Assembly (NCBI GenBank): GCA_019843655.1
Contig: JACDQD010000103.1
Location: 13,143,501 to 13,207,500 of the forward strand
DNA from: Lethocerus indicus
Taxonomy: Eukaryota > Arthropoda > Insecta > Hemiptera > Belostomatidae
Length of the DNA stretch: 64,000 bases
Direction: 5' to 3'
The translations under genes and the position numbers were made by a program. A model generated the notes under the pieces. It did no database searches and had not been told where the DNA came from. It saw nothing but the letters and a program-made list of their open reading frames with translations. Positions 1 through 14,029 of this stretch are shown here, one piece after another; position 1 is the first letter of the stretch, and each line of letters starts with the position of its first letter.

Positions 1-3000
1 AGCGTTTAATCAAATCGGTTTTAGGTATTCGTTTGTTTCGCTTTGTGTAAACTTTGTGTAAAATACCACAGTAGTGCACATATATATACAATTCTTTTTA
101 TGTATTTGTGTAAATCTAGTCAATGTTCTTATCAGTGTTATTATCATCAACTTGACCTATCGGCATTACTGACGGAATGCTAATATACACTGTGAAAATT
201 TGTGATCACATTACTCAAAGATGTTGGTATTGGATTACAATAAATAAAATAAAACGACTTTATATCGTTGCACAATTGAGTTCTGATGAAAACGAATATA
301 TCATCATTTGACATTGTATTTATTTCAAAACCGGGCTCCATCAATTTCGCATTTCCATACCCGGGTGACCTGTTCCAAAGGCCCCGGGACTATTAATACG
401 GCCGAATGAATTATAGGCATTAAAAAATGAGAATGGTTAAGCGCCGGCGCAATTAAATATGATTAAACGTTGGTGAAATGAGAATCAATTCAGAGAGAGG
501 CCCGATGTAATTTAAATAGATCTAACCAATTTGGACGGATATTGCATCTGTTGGTCCCAATTTGTTAGGAGAAATTATATCATTCGACAAAAGTATTGGG
601 AAACTTGGCGAGCGAAAGAAAAATGAAAGCTATATATTTCGAACCCGACGATTGAACCATTAGACGTATAATTATCGGAACGTGACTGAATGTGTCGAAG
701 TGTGGTGACCGAAATGTGGGACAGGCCCACTGTTGACTGGCGAAAACCATAATCATGTCCCGCAGTATCGGACTGATCTTATACCTGTCTTATGCTTTAA
801 ACTCCGTCGAGTCAAGCCTGTGTTTGAATTCGATATTTTTTCTAATTGTCCATTAGCCGTTTAATGTTTACATCTCAAGTGTTACGAAAAGATCTCTTCC
901 AGTTAGCACGAATTTCTCTTCCATGTGTCTGACGCTAGGATTGTCACTGAATGTCCCCTTGCGCCAAGAAAGCTCGCGACTCTCCCAGAACACCTCGGCC
1001 GTATCGTTTTACCCGCTGCGATCTATTCAACGTTTCAAGTAAGCCTCCTCCCCCGCCATCCTTGAATAATTCATGTCCGACAAAAGCCCAGATGTATGCG
1101 CCGAGATAGCTTCAAGAAAACCGGGTGGAACCACCCGAAAATGGAATTTAGAAAACTGCAAGTTCCTCCTGTTGCCCCCTTTCGAGAGCTAGCCATTTGT
1201 CCGATGCTAATCACCAGATTCTTAAGATATGCCAAATGGCACTTGGGAATATTTGTAATTTGCATTTATAGCCTCGAGGCGTAGCATTCCGTCGTTTCAC
1301 GAACAAATATCGCAACAAATCTGTAACATTGTAAATATTTTGAAGAATAATTGTACTATATGTCACGCTATTGTGCTTATATTGAAGCAGGAGTTTCATC
1401 AATAATATATCAGGTATAACACAATATTTAATTAATTTATACTCGCCTAAACTTGTCATTCAGGAAAACACCTAACTCCACGGTGTCAAGAATAATGAAT
1501 TCTTTCTCACGGTTCGCATCCATCCCCGTCGATTACATATCGTAATTCAATAGTTATTATTGTCGTTAATAATTCATCCCGGGCCTCATAAACGGGAGCC
1601 ACTCGCCATTTACGCAACTTTAAATCCCTGTTAGCACATCTGTTAATTGCATTTTAAATCCGATCTCGCTCTCGGATATGGCGATCTCAGAGTATTCATT
1701 ATATTAATGCACCCTAGTGCGACCCAGATTGGCAGTGTGCAAAATGGATTGTAGCTTCGGCTCCGCTTAGCCATAGATAGAGCGTGAAAAATTAGCCGGA
1801 CCCTGGTTAAGCCTCGTAGCGGCAGCGTTCTCGTAGAATAGATCGGTTTAATTTGAAAATTCTATATCCGACGAATTTAATATTAAATCCGTTGTTCTTA
1901 ATTGGACGCCGGTCTCCTTTGACACAGCCATATTGACTCAAACGATCAATCAAGCCCGATTAACAGGGGCATGGATCAGATTTGACGTAGGCATTCTCAG
2001 TTTCGTTAAATATTTAATATATATACCCTTCGAAAAGAATCTCATTTTGCTAACCACAGTTTTCAAGGTAGTCTCCACACAATAATTTATGCGTACTGTA
2101 ACTCAAACATCATATTATATATGATGAGGACATAATCTGGCTCTTCAGTATATCTAGTAGTAGTTATAGTACTCGATTTCTATTAAATAATGATTAAAGT
2201 GAGTAATTAATTCATTGCACTTTGTATTGATTACGAGTCTACAGAATTCATTTACTTATTTTCCAAAATAGGAGGCTCAGAATGGGATAATTAAAAAAAT
2301 ATAATGACTATAGATAAGGGGCGAATGCGTGAACCCGTTCACTGATGAATACAAAATGCAATCCAGGCCTTCTATATATATAAAACATTTGAATTCATTT
2401 CACCGAAAGCCGCGTTGAGGGCAGGTTTTTCTCGTGTCGCTTTGATACGGCCAGGTGTAACATCTCCTAACAGGACAGATATATCTCTCGGACTGACACC
2501 TATTTAGCATCCGGACCGAATTTGATTATGCCGCTCGTTAAGAGAATGCAGAAATCTGTGCGGCAGTTGGGTACATCGGAATGTACGTTCGTTGAATAGA
2601 GGACGTTTGAATTGGAGGACGGCTTCCCACGGACAACGGTGCAGGTTGGCCACAGTTAATCATTGTCCGGGCGGTGTTGTACCGTTCGAGGCGTCCTTGG
2701 GGAGGGGGTCCCGTTTATTAAAAATCATTATTCAAATTTACGACCCCCAAATCTAATTATACGACTAATTAAAATATATTTGGCGAGACCTGCCAATTAG
2801 CGGCGATTTCCCGACGCTGGCAGACCCAATAAAAGAATGGGACGTTGGTAATTATTTGAGACAAATACACCAATTGTAATTGGGCTTGCTAATTGGCCTT
2901 TCACTGAATAAGGTAACAGCCACGCATTTCCTGCTCTTTCTTACGTCGAGTAAAGGACGAGGTATTGAAAATAAATTCTTTCATTGTACATACGCACACT

Positions 3001-6000
3001 TCTTATACTGTACATACAGTTTTTCAAGGGCCCTCCATTATAAAACCGGGATAGCGTCTGTAGTTTTTCTTCGTTTTCGAGCAGAGCAGAATATTTTGTG
3101 TAACTCCAAAAACCCGACGAATTGGTACAGGAGGTGAAACCACATTTCAAAGCGATGAACCACAGGCGAGGAGCGAAATATATACTGAGAATGTATATTT
3201 ATGATAATATAAAAATAAAAAAAACGCCTGCGCATTCCATTTTCACTCCTGGTCCCATGAAAGGCGGAATGTGACGTTTACGTGCACAAACGCAATTTAA
3301 TATATCGCATAAATATTGACTCCTTTTATGCCCCCTGCTAATTGCCCACATGACCCACTTGTATGCCGTTCGTGACAAACAATTTCATCAGCGTATTTCG
3401 ATGAATTCCAAACCTAACTAAGAATGCGAAGAAGATATCGAACGGCGCATAAAAACGGCCATTGGATATTAAAAATGTTACGATTATTTCATAACCGCTG
3501 TTTTGCAATTGGCGTCATGTGTCCGACAACATAAGCTCATCTACGGCTGTAACTAGGGGCGATGTAATTACACAAACTGTACCTGCATAACGGTTTCACC
3601 ACCACCGGTAGCCCATCTAGAATCGTATCGGTTATTACCGTTTATTGATGAGGCTTTGTTAGAACTGTATAACATAAAATCTTAACATTAATCCTCAAGG
3701 ATCTTATAAATGGTTCTATTTTATGCGCCCACTGAGTAGTTGTGTTATTTATGCATCCTTTGTACCTATATAGACATGCATAATTATTTTTGTCTTATAA
3801 AACTATACGTATTAAAGTTAAATCAAATTTTTATTAGCGAGAGTCTGGTCTGTTCTATCCAATAATGCAACCTTCTGTCTCCTTTCGAGCTCTTATCGTA
3901 TGCTACGTAGGTCAACGTCGGTGGCATTCCAGCAGTAAATTGTGAACGGGTAGAAGATTTTAAAACAATGTATTCAAGAGTTTATTTCAATTATTTTTTA
4001 AGTTCTTGAAACAAACAATGAGAAGTCGTTTTCGATATCGTCGTGTTGATCCATAACACCTCAATAAAAATAGAACACAGGAGCCATGGTATTACGTGAA
4101 CAGGTATTCCAAACTAATTATTGGAAGAGTTTCAAAAAATGTATATTGTTAAAATGTGCGAGCGCAATTTGCGTTATATGAGCCGGTGGTTAATACGCGA
4201 ATGTAATATTCAGCACCTACGCGCTCACTCCGCTATGGAATTATCCTCCGAACTATGCTTATTCATCAATCGAACAACCTATAATTTAATTACTCACAAT
4301 GGCATTTCTTTTGACAGTCTTGGGAACCTAACCTCGGCAGAGTGTCTACGCTGGAGGTATGACGGTATCTTCTTCGCATTTACATTCTCGAACCCCCTCC
4401 GCCACCGCCCCCGCCACCACCCCGGCCGCCGTTTCGTTATTGACACTATTTTCAAAGAAGAAGATTTTAATCGCGCCGAGTGTAAAGTAGGAACGGGCAC
4501 TGAAGAATCGCCGGCGGCGGTGCCCGCTCCTCTTAGCCGTTCCTTTTCCTTTTCCAACCGGCGGTTATTATGCAAACCCCGGCTCCGTGGGATATTGGCT
4601 GCTGGGAGCGTCCGTCCGGTCGACACGATTTGCAATGGGGCCGACGGTAGCCATGACACAGAGGGCCGAGACTAATAACGCCGTCACGTGTAATCCGCGC
4701 TACTTAGGGCAGAAGGGGATGCGGAAAGAAAGAATTATCACACGCTCGCCGGCCGGCCGTCCGCCTCAAATAAGGACTCGGCAGATCCTGCATTTCTATT
4801 CCGGTCATCATTCGGATTAGAAATTTTAGAATTCAAACTCTCTTCTACCGATTTAAACTCTCGAGTGTTCGTAACGATATTTCCAAGCTTCCTATTTCTT
4901 CAAGCCTTTCAATCACAAACTGTCATTATTTTCAAGAGTCGTACGCCAGGTTTTGTAAACCATAAAGAAATCAGTATCTTGCACAGAGATATGTTTCGCT
5001 AGGAATCGTTGTTGGGCCCCTATTAATTTTAAAGAACCATACAGCAATCAGTTTGACGGCAACACTGATGCCAACAGAAGAGAGGATGAATTAAAAAATA
5101 ATCTCTTGAGAGATCATTGTGTTACTCAATATCGCAGTTAGATAATAAATTCCGAAAACACAATAAATAAATAATAATAATCAATGATACTTTCAAATAA
5201 TATGAAACTTGTATGTATTAATCCTTCATATTATCTATGAAAAGGATCAAGTAAACTTAAATATTAATACACTCGCAATTCATAAAGTCGGTGAGTGTTA
5301 CATGAGCGGGTTATCGCCAGAAAAATGGACTCCCCTAACCGTCGGTTACGGCCACTTCAAATTTGGAATGTCCAGAGCCTAATGCATTTAGTATGCCGGG
5401 GCTCGTTAATACAGCCCAGTTGAAAACAAAACCGCAGCAGTAATGGCCGCTTAAGGAAATGCCGTATTTAGAGAATCTTTATTGGTCACGCCGTTTTCGG
5501 GGGAAAGCAATAAAGTAATTTATTCCGCTGTTTTCTTGAGTGGAATTTTTAGTTTCAGAAACGTAAAGCTGTTGAAGATTTAATTGTCCATAAAAAGAAA
5601 GGAAAGTATGATGTGTTAATATACGGAACACAATTCACTATTAGTGGAACAAGATTAATTTTTGTTTACTTTGATTTGTGAAAAAAGTATGGAGTATTTA
5701 TAACAAATTTACATATGTAATTTTATGAAAATATTAATACATCAAAATAACGCCGTAAATATTGTTATAGCACTGTTGTTTGACATAATATCTCTAGCAG
5801 CCCAATATTTTATGCCCTTGAATATGTACAATTCTAACGCATTAAATAAAACAAAGAGATACATAACTGGAATGGTGCACAGAGGTTCGCTTTACATTTT
5901 GTTCTGGACCGAATTAATGCACGGTTTTTATCGTCGAGGGGAATAGTTACTTTTATTAATCCATTGTATGATAAGTAAGCGATAATTTTAAAAACCGCAA

Positions 6001-9000
6001 CAATCATTCCATGACAATACAACATGATTAATATCGAAAAGTATTTGTGCACCAAAAGCAATAATTTCTTTGAGTTTTAGTGGCTATATACAGGAGGCTA
6101 TGAATGATTTGTCTTGAGGACTGACACAGTTCTCGAAGCGCGAATTTTTACCAGTCTGACTCATCACCGACGCATTCATCTCCAGAAATAACTCCGCTAA
6201 TGAGTGGTATGTCTACTTTTGCACTCCTAAGGGATTATTCACGATTTATTGTTGAATTCTATAGATGAGCGCTAAATTATATTAAACGATCGAGTATTTA
6301 ATATATATTTTGCTATATATTGCTGTAAAGTAAGTTTTGTCGGGAAAAATCAATTTAGGGATTTCATTACGGTGTGGCCGAAGGCTGTCCGGAATGTATT
6401 GCAGACGGGACTTGAGAAGAAGTGGCTTCTCTAATACAATCATTCTTTCTGCTTCTATCTGCCAACCGTCGATTTGGTTTTATCCAATACCGGTTTCAGA
6501 TTTTCGCCATTTTCGTCAGCGCCGTGAGCTGAAGAAACGGGATGCCCCACCTGCAAGGGACAAGATAAGTGTCCGCCTCACTTATACACCGATCGAACGC
6601 CACTTAACAACCCTATAAGTAGCCGAAATGTCTTGCACATCTTAAATCTTTAATAATTTACAATAAATTTATGCATATATTTTTGCAATAATCTTTCCTT
6701 TTGCGTAACAATTATTACCATTCCTGACAATGATATATATATCATTATTAACAATAACTTAACCATTGAAGTAACTCATAGCCGAATGTTTCCACGTACC
6801 CGTCTCTCTTATTCTGCACATGGAGCACTATTGTCCTTTCATGGTAATGAAGAAAGTAGCATGGCAATAACTATCACATACATAACGCTACTGACGATGT
6901 CGAGAGCCTTAAATCGGTCTAGTCTTCTAATAGTTCTTCTTACGTAATACGCTGCTGGAATATGAAGTAGGTCTATTGTAAATGCAATGATAACACTTAA
7001 TTAGACTCAGAACACGGCTCTCCATCTTCGGTTGAAATTCTGCTTAGCTTAGCCGCGATGTTGAAACAAGGAACCTGTCAAGGCCGGCCAAACATGCGAA
7101 TTTGACGATTGACGGTCACTCACCCATAAGACCGGTCGTCTGCGTTTACCATACTTGAAAACTCTGCCAGTTGAGAAACTTTGTATATTTTATAAAATTC
7201 AAAATCGCCTAGCTAAAATCAGGAACGCGATTCATTCATTGAAATAGTTCGCGACGTTGTAGTTGGGCCAGACTTTCTTAAAATTCCTCCTTCCTAAAAG
7301 TGAAACTCATAGAACCGCCGGTAGAAAGTTCAGTTAAGACAGGTTATTTATATTTATTTATTTCACCAAATATTTTTGGAGGAATCAAATTATATTAGGC
7401 TTCTGTTGGCGCTACTGAATTTGATATCGCACATAGAGCTCTTCAAAATTTCACCGTAAACACATAAACTGAGGATAGATTGTACTTATGTCAGCAGCTT
7501 CAGTGGCTAAAATATTAAGATTGACCTACATGAATATGTAGAATACAGAATGATAATATAACTCTTCAAGGTGGAACTGTTAATGGCGATAAGGCCATAA
7601 GAATAATAAAGGCATACTTTCATTAATTCTAATTTAATCCTGATGAACGGTTATTATTGGAGATATATTTTTAAATTATTGAACCCTTGTCACATCAAGG
7701 CTTTGAGACAAACAAAATGCACTCTTTTATTTAATCTGCAAATAATTCAGGTAGTTATAACGGAGGCCTCGATTTTCAATTACGTCGGTGTTATTACGGC
7801 GGAATAAAGTCATGCCATTAACATGACTCTACATGCGCGACCGTTAAATTTCCGCCGGACCCAATAAACTTCACAGTGACTTAGCTCGCTCTGAAAGCAG
7901 GACTGGAGAGCTTAAATTCGAAGTAGCCTGAACAATATTAGGGCCCCCTCGGAGAGTTCTCGGACGGCCGGCGGGGTTCCACTTTCGTAACAGATCCCGG
8001 TGACAGATATCGCATCATAAAAGTTCTGTTGTTTATATATATTTTTTTTCTTTTTGGAACTGGCTCAAGTCCCACCGGCGGATGAAAGTTGTCCCAAATC
8101 CTTGCGGCCGCTCGAGTCCTTTATTTCAGACCGCCCCTTTCAAATCGATCCTGAGACTGAAATTGTAGAACTACTAAATTATTTGTTTGTTTGTCCGGCC
8201 CCAGTTAAGGAAAAGTAAAATGGCATAAATAATTCTCAACTGGGTTTGCACATGTTTTAGATCTATGAAAACTTACAATTAGAATGGGGATAGCCACGAA
8301 TTTTCAGTTCTAGTTTTCAAATTACATACATATATACAATTCAGGGACATTCGTGAACACAAATTGTTTAAAAGTCATTAAATTATATATAAATTAGGCT
8401 AAACAGTTTGTTTAGACCAAAAAATGAATATAGATATGTTAATGCGTACTAACACAACAGAATAGTTTGACTCATGTTTACATTGATACTACATACTTTA
8501 GAAGTTAGAACAAACATTGTGAATCTGAAACAATACGGAGCATTATGTTCAATAGGGTCGGACAATGAATAACCTCCTTTTATTACCATCAAACAATACC
8601 AGATTAATGTAGTTATGACGCGCCATGAGAGGGTATAGAGAGAGCGTTCTATCAGTTTGTCATTTAATTAAACCAGAGACAAGGCAAATTAATTTAGAAA
8701 TGTATAAATTAATAAGTTGAAACTTGCACGGTTCTCGAAACTCAGTGTTACGACTTACGGTTGTATGTTTCAGTTTATTTGGTTTCACACGAATCAATAG
8801 TTCGTGGCAAACTGTTTTTATTTTTATTACTAACACTGATCTTCAAGTTTTTTTTATTGAAGTCGCAAATAATTTATGGACCTACCCGTAGGCCGAAATC
8901 GCCTATCTCGGCCACAGATCGTCTTCACAGTGATCATCATCACTCCGGAATTACATGATTGGTAAATAATAAGACCACACGCATTTTGGTAGCTCCAAAT

Positions 9001-10837
9001 TTTAACCGCCCATTTGCATTTAATAACATCGTTGGATGATTTAATCCCTCACTAAATCACCAATTTATGTAATTCCGGCTACTTAGAGGCGGACTTTCTT
9101 CCGCCCGCTTTTTACTCTGTTTGTTTCGAGTGCGTTTGCCCGGCCAACAAGAAGCGATTACACTTTGTAGGACTGTTAATTCGTCTAAATTGGACTCGGA
9201 GGGCCGTCTCTGGAATTTCTTCAGATTAGATCTTGAATACTTTTGCGTCGATTACAATTGTACGGGAGGTCCCGCAGATGCTTCGGCCCCTTCTGCCGAG
9301 GTATTTTAATGGAGTCATACAATCGCAGTAGCTAATTGACGCCGGTGATTCTCATAAAACACATTTACGCCGTTTCCGCTCATTATAAAATGTGTCTTGT
9401 AAATATTGCGTATTTACGCCGATCCAAATTGGAAAATAATCTGGATGGAGCAATCAAAAAGTGAAAAAATACAGGACATTATAGCCCAGTTTCAGTGCCA
9501 TTTTCGAGTCTCCCTTTAATTGCCCAGGATTACAGTGGCCACTTTAGCGGTTAAGTAATTTTATTTTCTTAAACTTAATCCAAATATCCTCGTTGCGCAA
9601 TGGTAAAACACTGATGAAGCTTTGAATCGTAAGAACGCTTTGAACCACCCCCACCCCAGGTATAATAAATTGCAATTCAGCAACATAGTCGTAACAAGAG
9701 CCGAAATTTAGTTTTTTTCTCCCGAACTAAAACTCGGTTTTCTCCGAGACTGGATTCGATTTTTGGGTGCTAATTAATAAAATATTTGCAGCGCCTGAGA
9801 AAAGCAGAAAATCCAACATCCATCGCTTATGTTAATAGTGTACTGGAACTAAATTAATCGGCATTAATCATAAGAATGAAGCAACACCCAATGCGTTGTA
9901 TATTGTAGGCGCTGATTGACCAATAGAGCACGGCATTTCTCTAGACGTATTGCCAAACGCAATACCTCCTCAGTATCGGTGGATATGCAAATTCGACAAT
10001 CGGTCCCAGTCGTAGATATAATTCTGATAAAGCTCTTTTATTCGATATCTGATAGCGACAAGTGCGGAGGAGTGAACGAGAGACAATCGAGATGGGCAGC
10101 CCGACCGTTAATTCCCACTTGATCGGGCGGGATGAAATTATCCCCCGGCAATAATAACGGGATCGTCACCACTCCCGGGATATAATGTACGGTTTCATAA
10201 GTAAGTTGGCACTCTAGAAAGTGCAAGTACTCAAATAACCGGTTGGCCGCGCTAACGTAACGTCGCCAGGAACAAAGTTCCAGTTTGAACAAAGTTCAGA
10301 CGATATTTTATTTCGTACGAGAATTAATACTCGTTACGCTCAATTTTAAGTACTCTCAGTGCTGACTAGCGGTAAAATTATATTATAATGACATTGAATG
10401 ATTTTTTAGGATATATTACGTTATATTAGGTATTTTAAATTAATTTTAACGTATTATTTAGTTTTAATCGATAATATTCGATCATTTCAAATTGGGGGCA
10501 AAATGAAGCACGAAATTCTAATCCGTTTTAAAAATACGACCGGATTTGCACTTGTCAGCATTTATATTATATCATCATAGAGGACAACAACGTAATCATC
10601 ATTAATTTCCCGGGTTGAACCCGGTTGAACAGTATTGAATTATAAATTTAACTAGTGTGGCGCACGAAATTTAATTCTGAGTTTAAAATTTTGGACTTTA
10701 ACGATACCATCAAAAGGCAACCGGTGTGACATTCCAGTTTGGACATTTGAGAACTGGATTTGTTTCTTTCAACAGCCGGCCGAGTCGTTCCAAATTTTCA
10801 AGGAGCATAATTTAGATATTATGCAGAGACGGTCTAC
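1..10837. other. Gene-free stretch, AT-rich with GC-rich blocks
   Basis: No open frame here has a recognisable domain or coding-like composition on either strand. The longest, a 184-codon frame at 4121-4675, crosses a C-rich low-complexity block and reads as chance. The stretch alternates AT-rich DNA with short GC-rich blocks, for example 350-400, 7940-8000 and 10610-10640. An 18 bp AT palindrome lies at 6729-6746. There is no tRNA, repeat array or transposon end I can support. It lies on the 3' side of the bHLH gene and may hold regulatory DNA, but nothing proves that. Confidence 0.6.
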
Positions 10838-10846
10838 TATATATAC

Positions 10847-10903
<57 letters not shown>
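10838..10903. repeat. (TA)n microsatellite
   Basis: This is a nearly pure TA dinucleotide run of about 65 bp, interrupted once by TACGTA near its left end. Such a tract can form cruciforms and is prone to length change and assembly error. No gene is associated with it. Confidence 0.95.
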
Positions 10904-12750
10904 CTTAAAATATTACTTCGTTGGTAAAAAAAAGAAATTTTGACTTGGGCAGCATAATGCAGTGAATGGTCTAGCTGGATTTATAGGCTGATTTTTAATG
11001 ATTCATATAGGCCAATTGATCCAGAAGGTTTCTACATTCTCCAATAAGTGAGAATCTAATGGCATACACTTATAATAGTAGAAATATTAACGCAAAAACT
11101 GACTGGGAACCTGTTAGTTATTCAGGTGCAGATGGTTTAAATGTCGCCCGGATTAAATTAATGTTTATAACAGGATGGAACCGTAGGTCAATCATGCCAC
11201 ACGGGAGAAATGTGCCATCGGCCACGGTCCGTTCGAATAAAATCGCCTAGCCAATTTATAAACGACTAATTCGGTCCGCGTTTGCGATAAATCTACATAT
11301 TCATGTTTGTTGTTTTTTCGCACGACAACAAAGTGATCGCTGTTGAGACGCTTTTCAATGGCCATTTGCAAGTCAGATGTGTCAAGTGAGCGCGGACGGA
11401 GGAGAGGCGAAGTCTGCGGCTCTTCTAGAAGAGGCGCACAAAGACCTCCAATAGGACCTTATCGACGAGGAAGAAATAAATCGTCCAAATCAATTCGGTA
11501 CAAGAGACTCCGTGATCCAACATCCGCTAGTATGGACCATAATTGATAATCCGAATATAAGTTTTCCACAACCTCATAATAAACTTTCGCATTTCCAAAA
11601 TTTTTGAAGTAGTGTTTTGCAGAATAAAATTTTACATAGTAACTGAATTTAACCTACACAGATGGTATCCTGAAGGCAGAAAATGAAACTGATTCCTCGA
11701 AATCAAATTGTATAATTGGAAATAATATATCTAACTACATAACTCCGTTCAACGCATGTACGTATAACGATTATGTTTCGATATATCATTTTCTGAAATA
11801 GACTTTGTCATGTTATTCTTTGAAACGACGTAGCTACCAAATTCCTAGTTAAACACACTTGCTACTACTTATTAAGATTAAGTGTTACTTTTATTAAGAT
11901 TAAGTGCTACTTTTATTAGGTATAATCCATAAGTAAACGGAAAACGCGTTACTTGTGTCGGTGTGTATTTTTCTGCCTACGTGGCGTAGTTCCTTCTTCA
12001 CCTGATTTCCCTGATCAACCAGTACGTAATTTGCGCACGTTTCGTAATGTCCTCGTTTCGAAAACCGTTCGTTCTATACTGCGAAAGTAAATTAACTCTG
12101 TGATTCGGGTCAAATATCGTGTTTAAAAAATATATTGTTTTTGAAAAAGTAGAAGAAACTAAAATTCGTTTAATTTTAAACGCTTTTCGAGATTTGAGAG
12201 CCGAAGCAACGCTTCCGCCATCTGTAGGCAGAAAGAACAATCTAATCGAGTCTTCTTCGTTCCTCAGTCTTATATTTGTACCTGAGACTCTTCTTATTCT
12301 TTTAGTACGATTTCTACAAACAGCGTTCATCGGTAAGTGTTCAACAGTATTCGTTTTATTTTTAAACCTTTATTCCGATTGTAGGTAGTCTTTTGTATGA
12401 ACAGAGCACAGAGGGTAAGCCTTGACACAGAAAGAGAACAAGTTAAAGTACGGCGGAGAAGTGACTCAGCGTTAACAAAGTAAAACCGTAATGACGAATC
12501 GATTTATACAGCTATAATTATGGGTTTAAATAGACGAAAAGAAATATCGGAATGAGAGTAGAGTGTTCGGTGGTGTGGCGCCATTTTACGAGGGATCGCC
12601 TTGACTGGTTCCAAGAACGCTATTGGCGACTGAGCTAACATTTCAAGTGAAAGTCTCGGGTCAATCTGGGTCAGCCAATCGGACACCCGGGAACAAAACA
12701 CTTATGGGGACACGGAGCAAGGTGCACAGACAGAACTGATTAAATAATAA
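10904..12750. other. Gene-free stretch downstream of the bHLH gene
   Basis: Several frames of 60-110 codons overlap on both strands here, with random composition and no domain. One plus-strand frame (12119-12388) runs across a GTAAGT donor-like hexamer at 12333-12338. It is opposed by a longer minus-strand frame (11998-12330), and neither is recognisable. A 22 bp tandem repeat lies at 11867-11920. The right end approaches the presumed 3' end of the bHLH transcript. Confidence 0.5.
11867..11920. repeat. Short tandem repeat, 22 bp unit, about 2.5 copies
   Basis: The unit ACTTTTATTAAGATTAAGTGCT is complete at 11887-11908. A copy with a 2 bp deletion precedes it and a partial copy follows. It looks like a slippage-type minisatellite seed in AT-rich DNA. 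Confidence 0.8.
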
Positions 12751-12774
12751 CGAACGATTAAACGTAGAAATTCG

Positions 12775-12780
12775 TTTATT
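12775..12780 (-). terminator. Candidate poly(A) signal of the bHLH gene
   Basis: TTTATT on the plus strand reads AATAAA on the minus strand, about 525 bases after the corrected stop codon of the minus-strand bHLH gene. It is the first canonical hexamer I find downstream of that stop. The 3' UTR would then end near 12750-12765. The hexamer is frequent by chance in AT-rich DNA, so the assignment rests on position alone. Confidence 0.4.
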
Positions 12781-13304
12781 TAATAAAAAAATATAAGCGT
12801 TTACAGTATACATTTGATATGCACTTGATCGCACTTTCGAGGGGAGTAAACGGAAGAATAAATTTAGAGGTGTCGAAGAACCCCGCACAAATATACTCTG
12901 AAATCTTCGAACGTTCGTTCGACATGTAATTTTCGACAAACATAGAGAAATATATATTTTTTAGAAAAACTCGATTCGTGTCCGCGAGTAGCATACCGTT
13001 ATGGCACTAGGAACTTAAGATTATTTGAACATTGCACTCGATCGATGAAGGCCCGGAAACTATAGTCGTAAAGAAATCTAAATAGGCCGATCCGGCTTTC
13101 AAATTGACATCTGCTCTTACCTAGTCGGCCGTTCTAGTCCGTACGGAAGGAGAGGCGCACGATGGACGGAGTCGGAACGAAACGACCGGCCGAGCTCGGC
13201 ACAACCGCGAACTGACCACTGTACCGAGGCGGAGGCTCACTTCGGGGCAGGAGACCCCTTAAGTCTCTAGGGAGGTAGAAGTGCGGGCGGAAATGCGGCC
13301 GGCC

Positions 13305-13924
13305 TCACGTGATGAAGAAGTCTTCGAAGTCTATAGTGGGTTCGAAGTCGTCGAAGTCGGTGGGGGTGAGGCAGTGGTCCCTGAGGTCGGCGAGGTCGAA
13401 GCAGCGGGGGTTGTCCTGTTCCTCGGTGGACTTCTCGCTGGCCGGGGGCGTGAGCGGGAGGAGGGCCAGCGGCTGGTGGAGCTGGAGCCTCTGGTGGTGG
13501 GGCTCATCGCCGGGCCCGGGGACGGCCTCCTCCCGCTCAGCACCCTCCTCAGCGCCGCTATGTACTTCATCGCCAGCCTCAGGGTGGTGATCTTGGTCAG
13601 CTTCTCGGGCTCCCCTCCCCCGGGCACCGCCCTCCTCAGACTGTCGAACGCCTCGTTTATCTCCCTCATACGAGACCTCTCCCTCGCGTTCGCCGTCTTC
13701 CTCCTGTACTTACTCAGCGGCGCCGGCTTCTGCTTCCGCTTCCCGCCCCCGCCGCCCCTAGAGCCGCCCCCGCTCCTCCTCTGCCTCCATACCGGGATCG
13801 CCTCTTCATCGTCGTCTTCCTCGCCCCTCTTCGCTACGACGGTCCTCGGCCTCAGAGAGTAACACTTGTCGTTGCTCGAATGTGTGCCGTTGTTGTTCGG
13901 ATCCTGTACGCAGATCCCAGCCAT
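13305..13924 (-). CDS. dei: Delilah/taxi-type bHLH transcription factor, frameshifted in this sequence
   Basis: This is a nuclear DNA-binding protein of the group A bHLH class. In Drosophila, delilah (taxi) acts in tendon and chordotonal attachment cells and in wing-surface adhesion; the same role here is inference. From the ATG at 13924: a short N-terminus with YSLRPR (residues 22-27), an acidic run (35-41), a Gly/Arg/Lys linker (49-67), the basic region YRRKTANARERSRM (73-86), helix 1 REINEAFDSLRRAV (87-100), a short loop, and helix 2 from KLTKITTLRLAMKYIAAL (108-125) to about 129. The KYRRKTANARER and KLTKITTLRLAMKYI blocks are the signature used for the call. The uninterrupted frame ends at TAG 13331-13333 (197 aa) with a Ser/Pro/Arg/Thr tail. 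A different frame carries the coding signal from about 13534 to TGA 13305-13307, reading LALLPLTPPASEK and an acidic DFDDFEP/DFEDFF end. One missing G near 13532-13534 would join the two into about 206 aa. No intron is visible. CACGTG (13306-13311) overlaps the stop. Confidence 0.9.
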
Positions 13925-14029
13925 CTCCCATATTGGTGTTATCGACTCGTCTTGGGAAACTTCACTGGCATAACCGTACTTGAAACTTTCGGGCGTCGGG
14001 ATTTCGAGCGTATTGGGAGTGGGCCGGGA
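13925..14029 (-). other. Open in-frame extension upstream of the dei ATG
   Basis: The bHLH frame stays open for 35 codons upstream of the ATG at 13924, back to a TAG at 14030-14032, with no in-frame ATG. The conceptual residues include PTPESFKYGY and DESITPIWE, which look plausible for a transcription factor N-terminus. Either this is 5' UTR that happens to be open, or translation begins in an upstream exon spliced somewhere in this interval. I see no strong acceptor: the AG just before 14029 has only a modest pyrimidine-rich context. Confidence 0.35.

Noticed and set aside
4121..4675. 184-codon plus-strand frame
   Set aside because: No domain, random composition, and a C-rich low-complexity stretch that keeps several frames open, including an antisense frame at 4294-4659.
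12119..12388. Frame with a GTAAGT donor-like site at 12333, taken as a possible exon
   Set aside because: GTAAGT is expected many times by chance in 64 kb. The frame matches nothing and is opposed by a longer antisense frame.
13281..13862. 193-codon plus-strand frame opposite delilah
   Set aside because: It is the antisense shadow of the GC-rich bHLH coding sequence; its Val/Glu/Gly- and Ser/Leu-rich composition follows from the opposite strand.
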